Of a stretch of DNA of 64,000 nucleotides, positions 26,462 through 35,044 are shown one piece after another (the stretch's first letter is position 1; every line of letters begins with the position of its first letter). The notes under the pieces were generated by a model. That model was not told the origin of the DNA. It searched no databases and saw only the letters and a program-made list of their open reading frames with translations. The stretch is from Undibacterium cyanobacteriorum (lineage in GTDB: Bacteria; Pseudomonadota; Gammaproteobacteria; Burkholderiales; Burkholderiaceae_D): NCBI RefSeq assembly GCF_031326225.1, contig NZ_CP133720.1:2108001-2172000 (forward strand). Direction: 5' to 3'. The position numbers were made by a program, and so were the translations under genes.

Positions 26462-27841
26462 ATGTCATCAAGCACCAAACTCAAAGCCCCAGAGTTACTG
26501 TTGCCAGCAGGCTCACTCGAGAAAATGCATGCCGCTTTTGATTTCGGCGCAGATGCCGTTTATGCCGGCCAACCTCGTTATAGTTTGCGCGCTCGCAATA
26601 ATGAATTCTCGACCTTGGATGTGTTGCAGAAAGGGATTGATGACGCCCATGCTCGTGGCAAATTGTTCTTCGTTGCTAGTAATATTTTTCCGCACAATTC
26701 CAAGCTCAAAACCTATTTGAACGATATGGAACCCGTCATTAAAATGAAACCAGATGCGTTGATTATGGCTGATCCTGGTTTGATTATGATGGTGCGTGAA
26801 AAATGGCCAGAAGTGCCTGTGCATTTGTCAGTGCAAGCCAATGCGGTGAATTGGGCTGACGTGAAGTTTTGGCAGAAGATGGGCTTAACGCGTGTGATTT
26901 TGTCGCGTGAATTGTCGATTGATGAAATCGAAGAAATTAAGCAACGTTGCCCAGAAATGGAGATTGAAGTTTTCGTCCATGGCGCTTTGTGTATCGCCTA
27001 CTCGGGTCGTTGTTTATTGTCGGGTTATTTCAATCACCGCGATCCTAATCAAGGTACCTGCACTAACTCTTGCCGTTGGGATTACAAAGTCGAAAATGCA
27101 ACTGAAAACGAAACGGGTGACCTGCAGCGCATTCCAGTAGAAACCATCAAGTTTGACTTCAACAAAGCATTGGAAGAAGCCAATCAGAGTTTTTCTGCGA
27201 TGGGCGATATGCAACGTCATCCGCTTGCGGATCGTCCTTACCTCATCGAAGAATCTGGTCGTCCAGGTAATTTCATGCCTATCTTGGAAGACGAGCATGG
27301 TACCTATATCATGAACTCGAAAGACTTACGCGCAATCGAGCACGTCGAGCGTTTGGCAAAAATTGGTGTGGATTCTTTGAAAGTCGAAGGTCGTACTAAG
27401 TCATTGTATTACGTGGTGCGTACGGCACAGACGTATCGCCGTGCGATTGATGATGCAGTGGCAGGTCGTCCATTCAATGAGCGTCTCTTGAGTGAACTCG
27501 ATGGTTTGGCAAATCGTGGTTATACCGATGGTTTCTATCAGCGTCACCACACGCAAGATCATCAAAATTATATGGAAGGCGTTTCCAAAGCACACCGTAG
27601 TCAGTATGTAGGTAACGTTTTGTCCGTCGCCGATGGTTGGGCTGAGGTTGAAGTGAAGAATCGCTTCTCTGTTGGTGATCGCATCGAGATCATTCACCCA
27701 ACTGGCAACGAAACAGTCACTTTGAGCGAGATCCGCAATAAGCATAACGAAGCGATCGACGTGATCGGTGGTGCAGGGCACACCGTTCGCATTCCATTGG
27801 AAGGTAAATACGATAAAGCTTTGTTGGCGCGTATGCTGTGA
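26462..27841 (+). CDS. trhP: tRNA 5-hydroxyuridine synthesis protein TrhP (peptidase U32 family, YegQ-like)
   Basis: In E. coli this U32-family protein makes 5-hydroxyuridine at position 34 of tRNAs, using prephenate-derived chemistry, and probably has an iron-sulfur cluster. The 459-residue protein begins with the signature ELLLPAGSLEKMHAAFDFGADAVYAGQPRYSLR. It carries the U32 core EVFVHGALCIAYSGRCLLSGYF followed by GTCTNSCRWDY, whose cysteines could ligate a cluster. The length and N-terminus match YegQ rather than the shorter YhbU/YhbV (UbiU/UbiV). It is a single gene ended by a terminator at 27911. Confidence 0.88.
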   Translation: MSSSTKLKAPELLLPAGSLEKMHAAFDFGADAVYAGQPRYSLRARNNEFSTLDVLQKGIDDAHARGKLFFVASNIFPHNSKLKTYLNDMEPVIKMKPDALIMADPGLIMMVREKWPEVPVHLSVQANAVNWADVKFWQKMGLTRVILSRELSIDEIEEIKQRCPEMEIEVFVHGALCIAYSGRCLLSGYFNHRDPNQGTCTNSCRWDYKVENATENETGDLQRIPVETIKFDFNKALEEANQSFSAMGDMQRHPLADRPYLIEESGRPGNFMPILEDEHGTYIMNSKDLRAIEHVERLAKIGVDSLKVEGRTKSLYYVVRTAQTYRRAIDDAVAGRPFNERLLSELDGLANRGYTDGFYQRHHTQDHQNYMEGVSKAHRSQYVGNVLSVADGWAEVEVKNRFSVGDRIEIIHPTGNETVTLSEIRNKHNEAIDVIGGAGHTVRIPLEGKYDKALLARML

Positions 27842-27910
27842 TGCGCGGATGGTAATAATTTCTATACTCACCCTCAAATTATTTGTAGTGGCGTAGTAAA
27901 GTTGTGGAAG

Positions 27911-27946
27911 TACCCGCAGGGCATTTAGTCTGCGGGTATTTTTTTG
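27911..27946 (+). terminator. Terminator after trhP
   Basis: An 8-bp GC-rich stem ACCCGCAG/CTGCGGGT with a 10-nt loop is followed by ATTTTTTT. Confidence 0.87.
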
Positions 27947-28127
27947 GGGCTGCACAATGAGGTCTTCTTAGCAAAAAATCTAGAGAGTTACCTAAGTTTG
28001 CAAAGTTGTGTGAAATAGCGTGATTGCAGACAATAAAGGTTTAAGATAAAAGCTGTATTTATTTTGCGCGGGACCATTTTGCAGCCGGCTGATGCAAGGA
28101 AGTTGGTCTCAACGCATTTAATTAGAA

Positions 28128-28955
28128 ATGTCCATAAATGCCCATATAAGGCATATAAAAAATATGACGGAGATGGAAAAGGGGATCGGAGCTTCCAATT
28201 GCTTGTGGCTCTCGATCACGATTAGCTTGTTACTTTCAGTATCGGATCGCGCCAACGCGAGTCCGAAGTTGCTACTGTATTTCAATGACCGGCCTCCCTA
28301 CTTGGAAGTAGGGTCGGATGGTGCAGTGCACGGCTTAACGGCAACTCCAGCGGCAAAGGCATTAGAGAAAGCGGGAATTCCTTTCCAATGGAAAAAGGCG
28401 AGCGCAGAACAACAGTTGGCCGCCATCAATCGCAACGCTGAACCAGCATGTTTGGTGGGCTGGTTCAAGCGTCCCGAGCGACAATTGTTGGGAAAATTTT
28501 CTGTGCCCATTTATGCCGGCTCACGTATGGTCGCACTGAGCCTTTCGAGTAATCCTCGTTTGATTGATCGCATGAGGGTGGTCGATTTGGTTAAGAGCAC
28601 CGAGCTCACCATGTTGGCTAAGAGCGGTTATTCTTATGGGAATATCCTCGATCAGCACATCAGAAATTTCTCACCGAAACAAGAGTTCGCGACAGGTGAA
28701 AATATCAATATGCTGCAGATGCTGATACATGGTCGCGCTGATTACTTCTTGGTGAGCGAAGAAGAGGCGGTCGCGCTTATCGAGCGGTCTGGTCGGTCCA
28801 AGCACGATTTTCGTTTAACTTATTTTGTCGAGGGCATTAAGGAAGATACGCGTCATTTTTGGTGTACACGACAAACTCCAGATGGTCTCATTTTGAAGCT
28901 TAACGGTGTGCTGCAAAGCACTGTGGCTCGCCAGCGCAAACAGGCTACATCTTAG
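28128..28955 (+). CDS. Periplasmic substrate-binding (SBP_bac_3-like) protein
   Basis: This exported protein resembles the solute-binding domain of amino-acid ABC transporters. A hydrophobic signal segment (LWLSITISLLLSVSD, about residues 27-41) is followed by LLLYFNDRPPYLEV, the usual first strand of these domains. The pattern continues with a middle VVDLVKSTELTMLAKSGYSYG and a NMLQMLIHGRADYFLVSEEE segment. No ABC transporter genes adjoin it, so it may serve as an orphan sensor or receptor. The start is uncertain: ATG 28128, or the later ATGs at 28164 and 28173, the last directly after a GACGGAG sequence. Length is up to 275 residues. Confidence 0.72.
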   Translation: MSINAHIRHIKNMTEMEKGIGASNCLWLSITISLLLSVSDRANASPKLLLYFNDRPPYLEVGSDGAVHGLTATPAAKALEKAGIPFQWKKASAEQQLAAINRNAEPACLVGWFKRPERQLLGKFSVPIYAGSRMVALSLSSNPRLIDRMRVVDLVKSTELTMLAKSGYSYGNILDQHIRNFSPKQEFATGENINMLQMLIHGRADYFLVSEEEAVALIERSGRSKHDFRLTYFVEGIKEDTRHFWCTRQTPDGLILKLNGVLQSTVARQRKQATS

Positions 28956-28985
28956 GCTTCGATACAATTGAAAGTCTGAAGACAA

Positions 28986-29981
28986 TTAACGGGCTTCGAG
29001 TGGTAGTGATGGTATAAATGCGCCACTTCGGAATATTTGGATCACGATGTAAGTTGCGACCATACCATAGATGATTTTTGGAACCCATGTGGCGATCTCA
29101 TCACGGAATTGGGACTGCGCTTCGGTTTCAGCGAGAGCATAGCGCCACAGCATTTCCGGAAGTGTTCCGCTACTTTCACCTGTCCGTGCAAGTTCAATGA
29201 CGGCTTCGTTTCCGAGCATAGGATTGCTGTTCAAGGCTTGCGATAAAGTCCAGCCATCTTTTAGTTGGCCTTCCATTCTCAAAAAATGTGGCCGCATCTC
29301 GCTGTTCCAAACGGTCTGCGTTGCTAGTGGAACCGCTTCAAACATGGCGACTCCTGCTTCAAGCAAAAGGCTCAAGGATTCAAAAAACTGCTTGGCGTTA
29401 TCTCGCAAGATCATGGGGCCGAATAAAGGTAGCTTCAGTAGTAATTGATCGAGCTGATCATGCTTTATTGAAGAGGCAATTTTCGTATTCGGTGCTCGAC
29501 TGCTTTCCAGTCGTTTTCGAAAAACATGTACCGCGCCAAAAATCGCGAACAGTGGTAGCACAATGCCCGCTAGGTATTGGAACGTAGAGATGCTCCCCAA
29601 TACAAGTGCCGGTAATCGTAAAACGATCAGTGCAAACACCAGCATGAACATGGGTAGGCGCAGGCGAGACTTGAGGCGTTGCTCAAGGATAGCTTTTTCT
29701 TTATAGACCGAGGCTAAACGTTTGTAACTGAGGCCGGGGCTGCCAGCAGCGCAGGCAGCTTTTATCAAAGCATATTCGAAACGATCAAATAGTTGTGCGC
29801 CGTAGGCAGCGGTTGCGATATCGCTGCCACGATCAATGGCACGACTGCATAACTGAACCTGTGCCTGGTAGCGAGGTCTTAATCGCAGCTGGCGAAAGCT
29901 TTGTTGCGCCGAAATGCCCGCATTCTCCATCGTTGCTAAGTGAGTAAAGAGTTCGGCCTTTTCTATGGTCGTCAGTATCAT
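28986..29981 (-). CDS. Type II secretion/pilus GspF-like inner-membrane protein
   Basis: GspF/PilC proteins form the inner-membrane platform of secretion and pilus machines. This 331-residue protein has the two T2SF repeats. The first lies at about residues 10-110 (LFTHLATMENAGISAQQSF), followed by a hydrophobic pair (MLVFALIVLRLPALVLG and LAGIVLPLFAIFGAVHVF). The second lies at about 190-300 (FFESLSLLLEAGVAMFEAV and ELARTGESSGTLPEMLWR), with a C-terminal membrane helix. It is shorter than canonical GspF, which has about 400 residues. The nearest related gene is the GspE/PilB-like ATPase 10 kb away. It sits 11 bases downstream of an aminotransferase gene, probably a fortuitous operon. Confidence 0.85.
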   Translation of the reverse strand: MILTTIEKAELFTHLATMENAGISAQQSFRQLRLRPRYQAQVQLCSRAIDRGSDIATAAYGAQLFDRFEYALIKAACAAGSPGLSYKRLASVYKEKAILEQRLKSRLRLPMFMLVFALIVLRLPALVLGSISTFQYLAGIVLPLFAIFGAVHVFRKRLESSRAPNTKIASSIKHDQLDQLLLKLPLFGPMILRDNAKQFFESLSLLLEAGVAMFEAVPLATQTVWNSEMRPHFLRMEGQLKDGWTLSQALNSNPMLGNEAVIELARTGESSGTLPEMLWRYALAETEAQSQFRDEIATWVPKIIYGMVATYIVIQIFRSGAFIPSLPLEAR

Positions 29982-29991
29982 TAGATCAATC

Positions 29992-31317
29992 TTATTCAGC
30001 GCTTTGTTCAGTAATGGCTTCGGCTATTTTTCTAAACATCGTATCGATCTCATCGTCTGAAATAATCAGTGGAGGTGAGAGTGCGATGATGTCGCCAGTG
30101 GTTCGAATGAGCAGATCTTTTTTCCAAAAGCATCGGTGAAAAATATCATAGGCTCGTGTCGTGCTCTTGCCGACCTGTGGCGTTAATTCAATCCCGCACA
30201 CCAGTCCGAGATTTCGAATGTCTTTTACGTTAGGGCAGTCTCTTAGGCGATGGGCTGCGATCTCAAATGCTTTGGACATTGTTGCAGCACGATCGAACAG
30301 AGATTCCTCACGATAGACATGAATGCTCGCGATTGCAGCCGCACAGGCAAGTGGATGGGCTGAATAGGTATAACCGTGGAAGAATTCAATCTGATCTTGT
30401 GGTGCTGCGTGCATAAAAGTGTCGTAAATTTCATCGCGACTGAGCACTGCGCCCATGGGAACGGCGGCGTTTGTGAGTCCCTTTGCAAGCACCATTAAGT
30501 CCGGCATGATGCCAAAATAGTCAGCGGCGAATGCGCTTCCTAAGCGACCGAAGCCAGTAATGACTTCGTCAAAGATCAAAAGGATTCCATATTTTTTGCA
30601 AATCTCACTCAGCGATTTGAGATAGCCTTTGGGTGGAATAATGACGCCGGTCGAGCCTTGTATCGGTTCAACAATGAGCGCCGCGACTGTCAATGGATCA
30701 TGTGTGGCAAGTAGTCTTTGTTCGAATTCAAGCGCAAGTTCAGCACCGTGTTCGGGCTCACCTTTGCTAAACGCGTTAAGCGAAATATTGAGCGGATGTT
30801 TGAGATGATCGACACCGCTCAGTGCGGGACCAAATTGTTTGCGATTGCCAGCAATGCCGCCCACTGAAATCCCGCCGAAACCGACGCCATGGTAGGCTCG
30901 TTCGCGACCGATCAAGCGAAAACGCCCACTGTCTCCACGCGCTCGGTGATAGGCAAGTGCCATTTTGAGTGCGGTATCAACTGCCTCAGATCCATCATTG
31001 CAAAAAAACACCTTATTCAATCCTGCCGGTGCAATTGAGACCAGGGCGCTCGCTGCATCGAATGCGAGCGGATGAGCCATTTGAAACGTGGGTGCGAAAT
31101 CGAGTGTGGCAGCTTGCTCTTGGATGGCTTGCACGATGCGAGGGTGCCCATGCCCAGCGTTAACACACCACAGACCTGCAGTGCCATCGAGAATTTGCCG
31201 ATCATCTTGACTCGTGAAATACATTCCTTTGGCGGCTTTTAATAAGCGGGGCTCAGTCTTAAATTGCCGATTCGCCGTGAATGGCATCCAAAAATGTTCT
31301 GTATTGATTGTTGACAT
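29992..31317 (-). CDS. Class III aminotransferase (omega-amino acid--pyruvate type)
   Basis: This PLP-dependent transaminase resembles beta-alanine:pyruvate aminotransferases. The 441-residue protein shows MPFTANRQFK and GLWCVNAGHGHP at the N-terminus and the cofactor site FFCNDGSEAVDTALKMA. ERAYHGVGFGGISVGGI, LLIFDEVITGFGRLG and the PLP lysine in MVLAKGLTNAAVPMG follow. The combination GLWCVNAGHG and NAAVPMGAV is characteristic of the omega-amino-acid branch and not of ArgD/GabT. The role is probably beta-alanine or diamine degradation, but the acceptor is not proven. A 26-bp near-palindrome at 31366-31391 lies upstream and may be an operator. Confidence 0.87.
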   Translation of the reverse strand: MSTINTEHFWMPFTANRQFKTEPRLLKAAKGMYFTSQDDRQILDGTAGLWCVNAGHGHPRIVQAIQEQAATLDFAPTFQMAHPLAFDAASALVSIAPAGLNKVFFCNDGSEAVDTALKMALAYHRARGDSGRFRLIGRERAYHGVGFGGISVGGIAGNRKQFGPALSGVDHLKHPLNISLNAFSKGEPEHGAELALEFEQRLLATHDPLTVAALIVEPIQGSTGVIIPPKGYLKSLSEICKKYGILLIFDEVITGFGRLGSAFAADYFGIMPDLMVLAKGLTNAAVPMGAVLSRDEIYDTFMHAAPQDQIEFFHGYTYSAHPLACAAAIASIHVYREESLFDRAATMSKAFEIAAHRLRDCPNVKDIRNLGLVCGIELTPQVGKSTTRAYDIFHRCFWKKDLLIRTTGDIIALSPPLIISDDEIDTMFRKIAEAITEQSAE

Positions 31318-31651
31318 GGCTGCAAATGGTGAGATGCTTACTTTTTATGAGGTATTCGAAAATGCTTGAGAGATTTTTAAAAATTTCTCAAACATTTACT
31401 TCAAAAAATGGATTTGATTGGTATTGATTAGGATAGCGGAATTTATTTGTTTTCCCTAGCGAACTCGATTTGAAACAACGAACTTTGTATCCATCGAAGG
31501 CGGTATCTAGTGGTGCAACTTGATTAACTTTGCAGTGAAATGTGCGCTGCTATCGCATGGCAGGTAAAATAGCGGGCTGGCCGCAATTATTCCTGAGGCT
31601 TCAAATTTTTTGATGTGTTTTGCGTTGTTTCGTTTTGTTCTGTGAGTCATT
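31318..31651. other. Aminotransferase/dusA divergent intergenic region
   Basis: This 334-base, AT-rich stretch has no gene. It holds the near-palindrome listed separately. No strong promoter for dusA could be assigned by eye. Confidence 0.5.
31366..31391. repeat. 26-bp near-perfect palindrome
   Basis: Arms TTGAGA-G-ATTTTT and AAAAAT-T-TCTCAA are complementary except for one opposed pair (31372/31385). It lies 49 bases upstream of the aminotransferase start, where a repressor or activator would bind. Confidence 0.55.
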
Positions 31652-32668
31652 GTGAGTTCTAAGTTATTGCCACCACGCCGCTTGTCTGTCGCACCCATGA
31701 TGGATTGGACGGATCGTCATTGCCGTGTTTTTCATCGTCACATCACTCGCCATACCTGGTTGTACACCGAGATGGTCACTACGGGGGCGATTATTCATGG
31801 TGACGTGCCGCGTCATCTCGACTTCAACCAGATTGAGCATCCTATCGCGCTGCAATTAGGTGGCAGTGAGCCTGCTGATTTAGCGATTGCTGCCAAGCGC
31901 GGGCAAGAATGGGGCTACGATGAAATTAATCTCAATTGTGGATGTCCTTCTGAGCGCGTGCAAAAAGGCGCGTTCGGCGCCTGCCTAATGTCCGAGCCCG
32001 CCTTGGTTGCCGATTGTGTCAAGGCCATGCGTGATGTGGTCGACATTGATGTTACGGTCAAACATCGGATTGGTATTGACGACGTACAAGAGTATGCCTT
32101 CGTACGAGATTTTGTAGGTCAAATCGCAGAGGCGGGGTGCTCTACCTTTATTGTCCACGCGCGCAATGCGATTTTGAAAGGCTTATCGCCGAAAGAGAAT
32201 CGTGAGATTCCTCCACTGAAGTATGAGTACGCTTATCAACTCAAGCGCGATTTTCCAGATTTGGAAATCATTATTAATGGCGGCGTAAAAACACTGGAAG
32301 AAATTGATCTTCATCTGCAGCATTGTGATGGTGTGATGTTGGGGCGCGAGGCCTACCATAATCCTTACTTGATGAGTGCATTCGACGCGCGTTACTATGG
32401 CGATACCAATGCCCCCAATTCTCGCTTGGCAGTGCTGCAAGCGATGATTCCTTATATTGAGGATCAACTCGCACGCTTTGGCGACAGCGGGAAGGGCTTA
32501 CGTTTGAATAGTATTACGCGTCATATGCTCGGTCTGAGTTTTGGTTTGGTTGGGGCGCGCGCTTTCAGACAAATGCTGTCAGATACCAAGAAACTGGCGA
32601 GTGGTAATCCGCAATTGTTGTTAGAAGCGTGGTCACGCGTGGTCGAACATGCCAATGAAGCTTCGTAG
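31652..32668 (+). CDS. dusA: tRNA-dihydrouridine(20/20a) synthase
   Basis: This FMN enzyme reduces uridines 20 and 20a in the tRNA D-loop with NADPH. The 338-residue protein opens with RRLSVAPMMDWTDRHCR, the DusA signature, and has the catalytic cysteine in NLNCGCPSERVQKGAFGACLM. The phosphate-binding INGGVKTLEEID and GVMLGREAYHNPYLM segments follow. The start is a GTG at 31652 (GTG AGT TCT AAG), as no ATG occurs before the conserved region except within it. No operon partner is obvious; the copper chaperone gene follows after 68 bases. Confidence 0.95.
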   Translation: MSSKLLPPRRLSVAPMMDWTDRHCRVFHRHITRHTWLYTEMVTTGAIIHGDVPRHLDFNQIEHPIALQLGGSEPADLAIAAKRGQEWGYDEINLNCGCPSERVQKGAFGACLMSEPALVADCVKAMRDVVDIDVTVKHRIGIDDVQEYAFVRDFVGQIAEAGCSTFIVHARNAILKGLSPKENREIPPLKYEYAYQLKRDFPDLEIIINGGVKTLEEIDLHLQHCDGVMLGREAYHNPYLMSAFDARYYGDTNAPNSRLAVLQAMIPYIEDQLARFGDSGKGLRLNSITRHMLGLSFGLVGARAFRQMLSDTKKLASGNPQLLLEAWSRVVEHANEAS

Positions 32669-32736
32669 CGATGAAGCTTCGTATGACTGGCGATTCGTAA
32701 AAATATCGATGAATAAGATGTAAGGGGATTCTTGAA

Positions 32737-33201
32737 ATGAAAGTAGCTAAGCTTGTTTCGTTTGGTGTTTTGCTGGGACTGTTAGGTGGTGTTGGCGTAA
32801 GCTTTGCCTTTGCCGCGGACCCCGTCGTCACGGTAAAGAATGCTTGGGTGAGGGCGACCGTTGGTCCACAGAAAACGACAGGTGCTTTCTTGCAGATCGA
32901 TTGCAAAACTGAGTTGACATTGGTGAAGGTCGACAGTGATGTCGCCGCTATGGTTGAAATGCATGAGATGAAAATGGACAGCGGCACCATGAAAATGCGC
33001 GAAGTGGAGCAAATTGCCTGCGTCCCAGGGAAGACGACGGAACTGGCGCCTGGTGGTTTTCATATCATGCTGATGAATGTGCATAAACCAGTGAAAGAGG
33101 GCGATCATATCGCTCTGGATTTGGTATTTGAAAACAAGCAAAAAAAGAAGACGACAGTGAAAGTTGATGCGGTCGCCAAGGGCCTCAATGCGGCAAAATA
33201 G
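32737..33201 (+). CDS. Periplasmic copper chaperone PCu(A)C
   Basis: PCu(A)C proteins carry Cu(I) in the periplasm, typically to the CuA site of cytochrome oxidase. The 154-residue protein has a signal peptide with a hydrophobic stretch VSFGVLLGLLGGVGVSFAFA. The Cu ligand motif H(M)x10Mx21HxM is represented by His76 in MVEMHEMKM, Met85/Met87 in GTMKMREV, and His109-Ile-Met111 in GGFHIMLM. Two additional cysteines (C56 and C95) may form a disulfide. No senC/sco or cox genes are nearby. An intrinsic terminator follows at 33381. Confidence 0.88.
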   Translation: MKVAKLVSFGVLLGLLGGVGVSFAFAADPVVTVKNAWVRATVGPQKTTGAFLQIDCKTELTLVKVDSDVAAMVEMHEMKMDSGTMKMREVEQIACVPGKTTELAPGGFHIMLMNVHKPVKEGDHIALDLVFENKQKKKTTVKVDAVAKGLNAAK

Positions 33202-33380
33202 GATGCTTGTTGGTGGAAACGGCTGAGTTCCCAAGGCAGCGACTCAGCGACCTAAATTCTTTGCGAATGTTTCGGAATTCGTAAATTCGTAAATATTTGT
33301 AATAATTGCGCTCAAGCACGGCACAAGCTTCTATAGTGAAACTGTTTTCATTGTATGTCCTGTGCCCTTATAGGGAACTC

Positions 33381-33417
33381 AACCCGTAGGTCTCCTTCTC
33401 CTACGGGTATTTTTTTG
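33381..33417 (+). terminator. Terminator after the PCu(A)C gene
   Basis: A perfect 9-bp stem ACCCGTAGG/CCTACGGGT with a 9-nt loop is followed by ATTTTTTT. It lies 180 bases past the PCu(A)C stop codon. Confidence 0.85.
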
Positions 33418-33499
33418 CCTATCGCGTACCTGCGGGCCTAGAGCGACTCTGCTAGGTTGATCTTTCCACTAAGAAAAACGATGTAGGCTTGCAAAGTAT

Positions 33500-33528
33500 T
33501 TGCCAGATTCAACAATCTCTCGTATAAT
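33500..33528 (+). promoter_or_regulatory. Sigma-70 promoter of tRNA-His
   Basis: TTGCCA (33500-33505) and a perfect TATAAT (33523-33528) are separated by exactly 17 bases, 41 bases upstream of the tRNA. Confidence 0.8.
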
Positions 33529-33569
33529 GCGAGGCTCACTTGATACGGCATTTGCCGCAGTGAACAATG

Positions 33570-33645
33570 GTGGTCGTAGCTCAGTTGGTAGAGTCCAGGA
33601 TTGTGATTCCTGTTGTCGTGGGTTCGAGTCCCATCGACCACCCCA
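33570..33645 (+). tRNA. tRNA-His (GTG anticodon)
   Basis: The sequence folds as a complete cloverleaf. The acceptor stem is GTGGTCG/CGACCAC, with the extra G-1 available at 33569 opposite C73. The D-arm contains GCTCAGTTGGTAGAGT. The anticodon stem CAGGA/TCCTG has loop TTGTGAT (anticodon GTG), and the T-arm is GTGGG TTCGAGT CCCAT. The 3' end CCA is encoded. It is very similar to E. coli tRNA-His. It has its own promoter and is followed by a terminator. Confidence 0.97.
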
Positions 33646-33656
33646 CAGTTTTAAAT

Positions 33657-33692
33657 AAAAAGCCCGCTTTTTGAGTGGGCTTTTTGTTTTTG
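33657..33692 (+). terminator. Terminator after tRNA-His
   Basis: Stem AAAAAGCCC.CT / AG.GGGCTTTTT is followed by GTTTTT, 12 bases past the tRNA. Confidence 0.85.
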
Positions 33693-33756
33693 AAATTTGG
33701 CACTGCTTTGGTAGTGTTTTTTGTCTTTAACCTAAGCGCATTAATCGTTAAGCCAA

Positions 33757-33785
33757 GAAAAAAGCGCACCGCAGTGCGCTTTTTA
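33757..33785 (-). terminator. Terminator downstream of the nitronate monooxygenase-like gene
   Basis: An AAAAAAGCGCAC/GTGCGCTTTTT stem with a short CGCA-type loop lies 18 bases after the gene's stop codon. The T-run is on the minus strand, and the symmetry also allows plus-strand use. Confidence 0.8.
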
Positions 33786-33802
33786 GTTGGTGTCGCCTTA
33801 GA

Positions 33803-35044
33803 TCACGGCAATGCGATTTCATTATTCACACTGAACTGATAATCGCGGAACACGTGTTCAGCGGTCAGTAATTCGTAGGTGCCATCAGGTAATTGGCGCG
33901 TCGTGTCCTTCAAGCGATAAGTCGTTTGGCCGCAAGTCCAGCATTTGAAATTACGCATGTGGGTGCAGAGACAGGTTTTGTCCATGACCTTGAAGTCTTT
34001 ATTGTTTGGATTGGCTTCGAGTTCGCGGTTGTAGGCGTCGATGTAAGAGCAGCCACCATTGCCATCAAGTAGATAGCCGTAGGCTTCGCAGCCTGGTCGA
34101 ATATTGGAGCCGATCGCTGGCGTATTGCTGAGCATGCGCATTGGATAGCCAGTCGGTGAAACCGTGTTGACGATGATTTCTTCTTCCTTGGCTTTGAAGT
34201 ACTCTTGCTTCACGTCGTCTGGTAAACCGCACTCTTTGGTAATGGTGAAGCGGGTTGCGACTTGAACGCCACCAGCGCCAGCTTCGAGGAAGGTAACTGC
34301 GTCGCTACCTGTGAAAATGCCGCCGGCAGCGATCACAGGGATATCAAGATTTTCACCTTTGAGATATTGCAGCACTTCAGCAACGATAGTGTGCAGATCA
34401 TATTTTGCCCAGTCTAAGCCGAAACCTAAGTGACCACCAGCGAGGGGGCCTTCAACGATGACGTAGTCAGGCAAACGATTGAGTTTCGCGTTTTTACGCA
34501 AGAACAATTGCAAAGCACGTACCGAGGAAACGATGATGCCGAGCTTAGCATCGCGGAAGCGCGGATGGTCTTCGATCAAGCCAAACGAACCCAAATGCAA
34601 GCCCGCACTCATCGTGATGCCATCGATCCCAGCATCGAGCGCTGAGGCAAGACGAACCCGTAAGGTGTCGCGTGGGCCGTTCATGGTCAACTTTTCCATA
34701 CAATTGACGAAGATCATGCCGTCGCCTTGTTTGGCTTCCATGGTCTTGCCAACGTGTAGGCGGGTGGCTTCGGCTAATTGATCGAGGTCGAACTTGATGT
34801 CGGTTTTATCAAGATTGTTGATGTTGTATTTGTATTGCTTCGTTTTATCTTTGATGAAACTTGTGTCGAAACGACGATCAGAAACATCATGAACCAAAGC
34901 GTCGGAGATATGGCCGATACCTCCTAAACGTGCAGCAACTAAAGAAAGTTCCGCGGTTGAAATATCGACACCCATGCCGCCAATCATAATTGGCACTAAT
35001 TCATGTTTGCCTAAACGCAGGCGAAAATCATCTACACGTTTCAT
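33803..35044 (-). CDS. Nitronate monooxygenase-like FMN protein with C-terminal cysteine cluster
   Basis: This is a TIM-barrel flavoprotein of the 2-nitropropane dioxygenase/NMO superfamily. The N-terminus (LVPIMIGGMGVDISTAELSLVAARLGG) is the family's first strand. EGPLAGGHLGF, VIAAGGIFTGSDAVTFLEAGAGGVQVATRF and TKECG are FMN and substrate motifs. The 413 residues exceed the usual 320-360. The extra C-terminal part holds a cysteine cluster, CLCTHMRNFKCWTCG, preceded by Cys in PGCEAYGY and GGCSYID, which could bind zinc or an iron-sulfur centre. The substrate is unknown. It is transcribed alone. Confidence 0.82.
   Translation of the reverse strand: MKRVDDFRLRLGKHELVPIMIGGMGVDISTAELSLVAARLGGIGHISDALVHDVSDRRFDTSFIKDKTKQYKYNINNLDKTDIKFDLDQLAEATRLHVGKTMEAKQGDGMIFVNCMEKLTMNGPRDTLRVRLASALDAGIDGITMSAGLHLGSFGLIEDHPRFRDAKLGIIVSSVRALQLFLRKNAKLNRLPDYVIVEGPLAGGHLGFGLDWAKYDLHTIVAEVLQYLKGENLDIPVIAAGGIFTGSDAVTFLEAGAGGVQVATRFTITKECGLPDDVKQEYFKAKEEEIIVNTVSPTGYPMRMLSNTPAIGSNIRPGCEAYGYLLDGNGGCSYIDAYNRELEANPNNKDFKVMDKTCLCTHMRNFKCWTCGQTTYRLKDTTRQLPDGTYELLTAEHVFRDYQFSVNNEIALP

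Noticed and set aside
29981..29992. Functional link between the aminotransferase and GspF-like genes from their 10-base spacing
   Set aside because: The spacing implies co-transcription, but the functions are unrelated and there is no overlap; it is likely fortuitous.
33569..33769. Antisense reading frames across the tRNA-His
   Set aside because: The region is a clear tRNA with promoter and terminator; the frames on the other strand are shadows.
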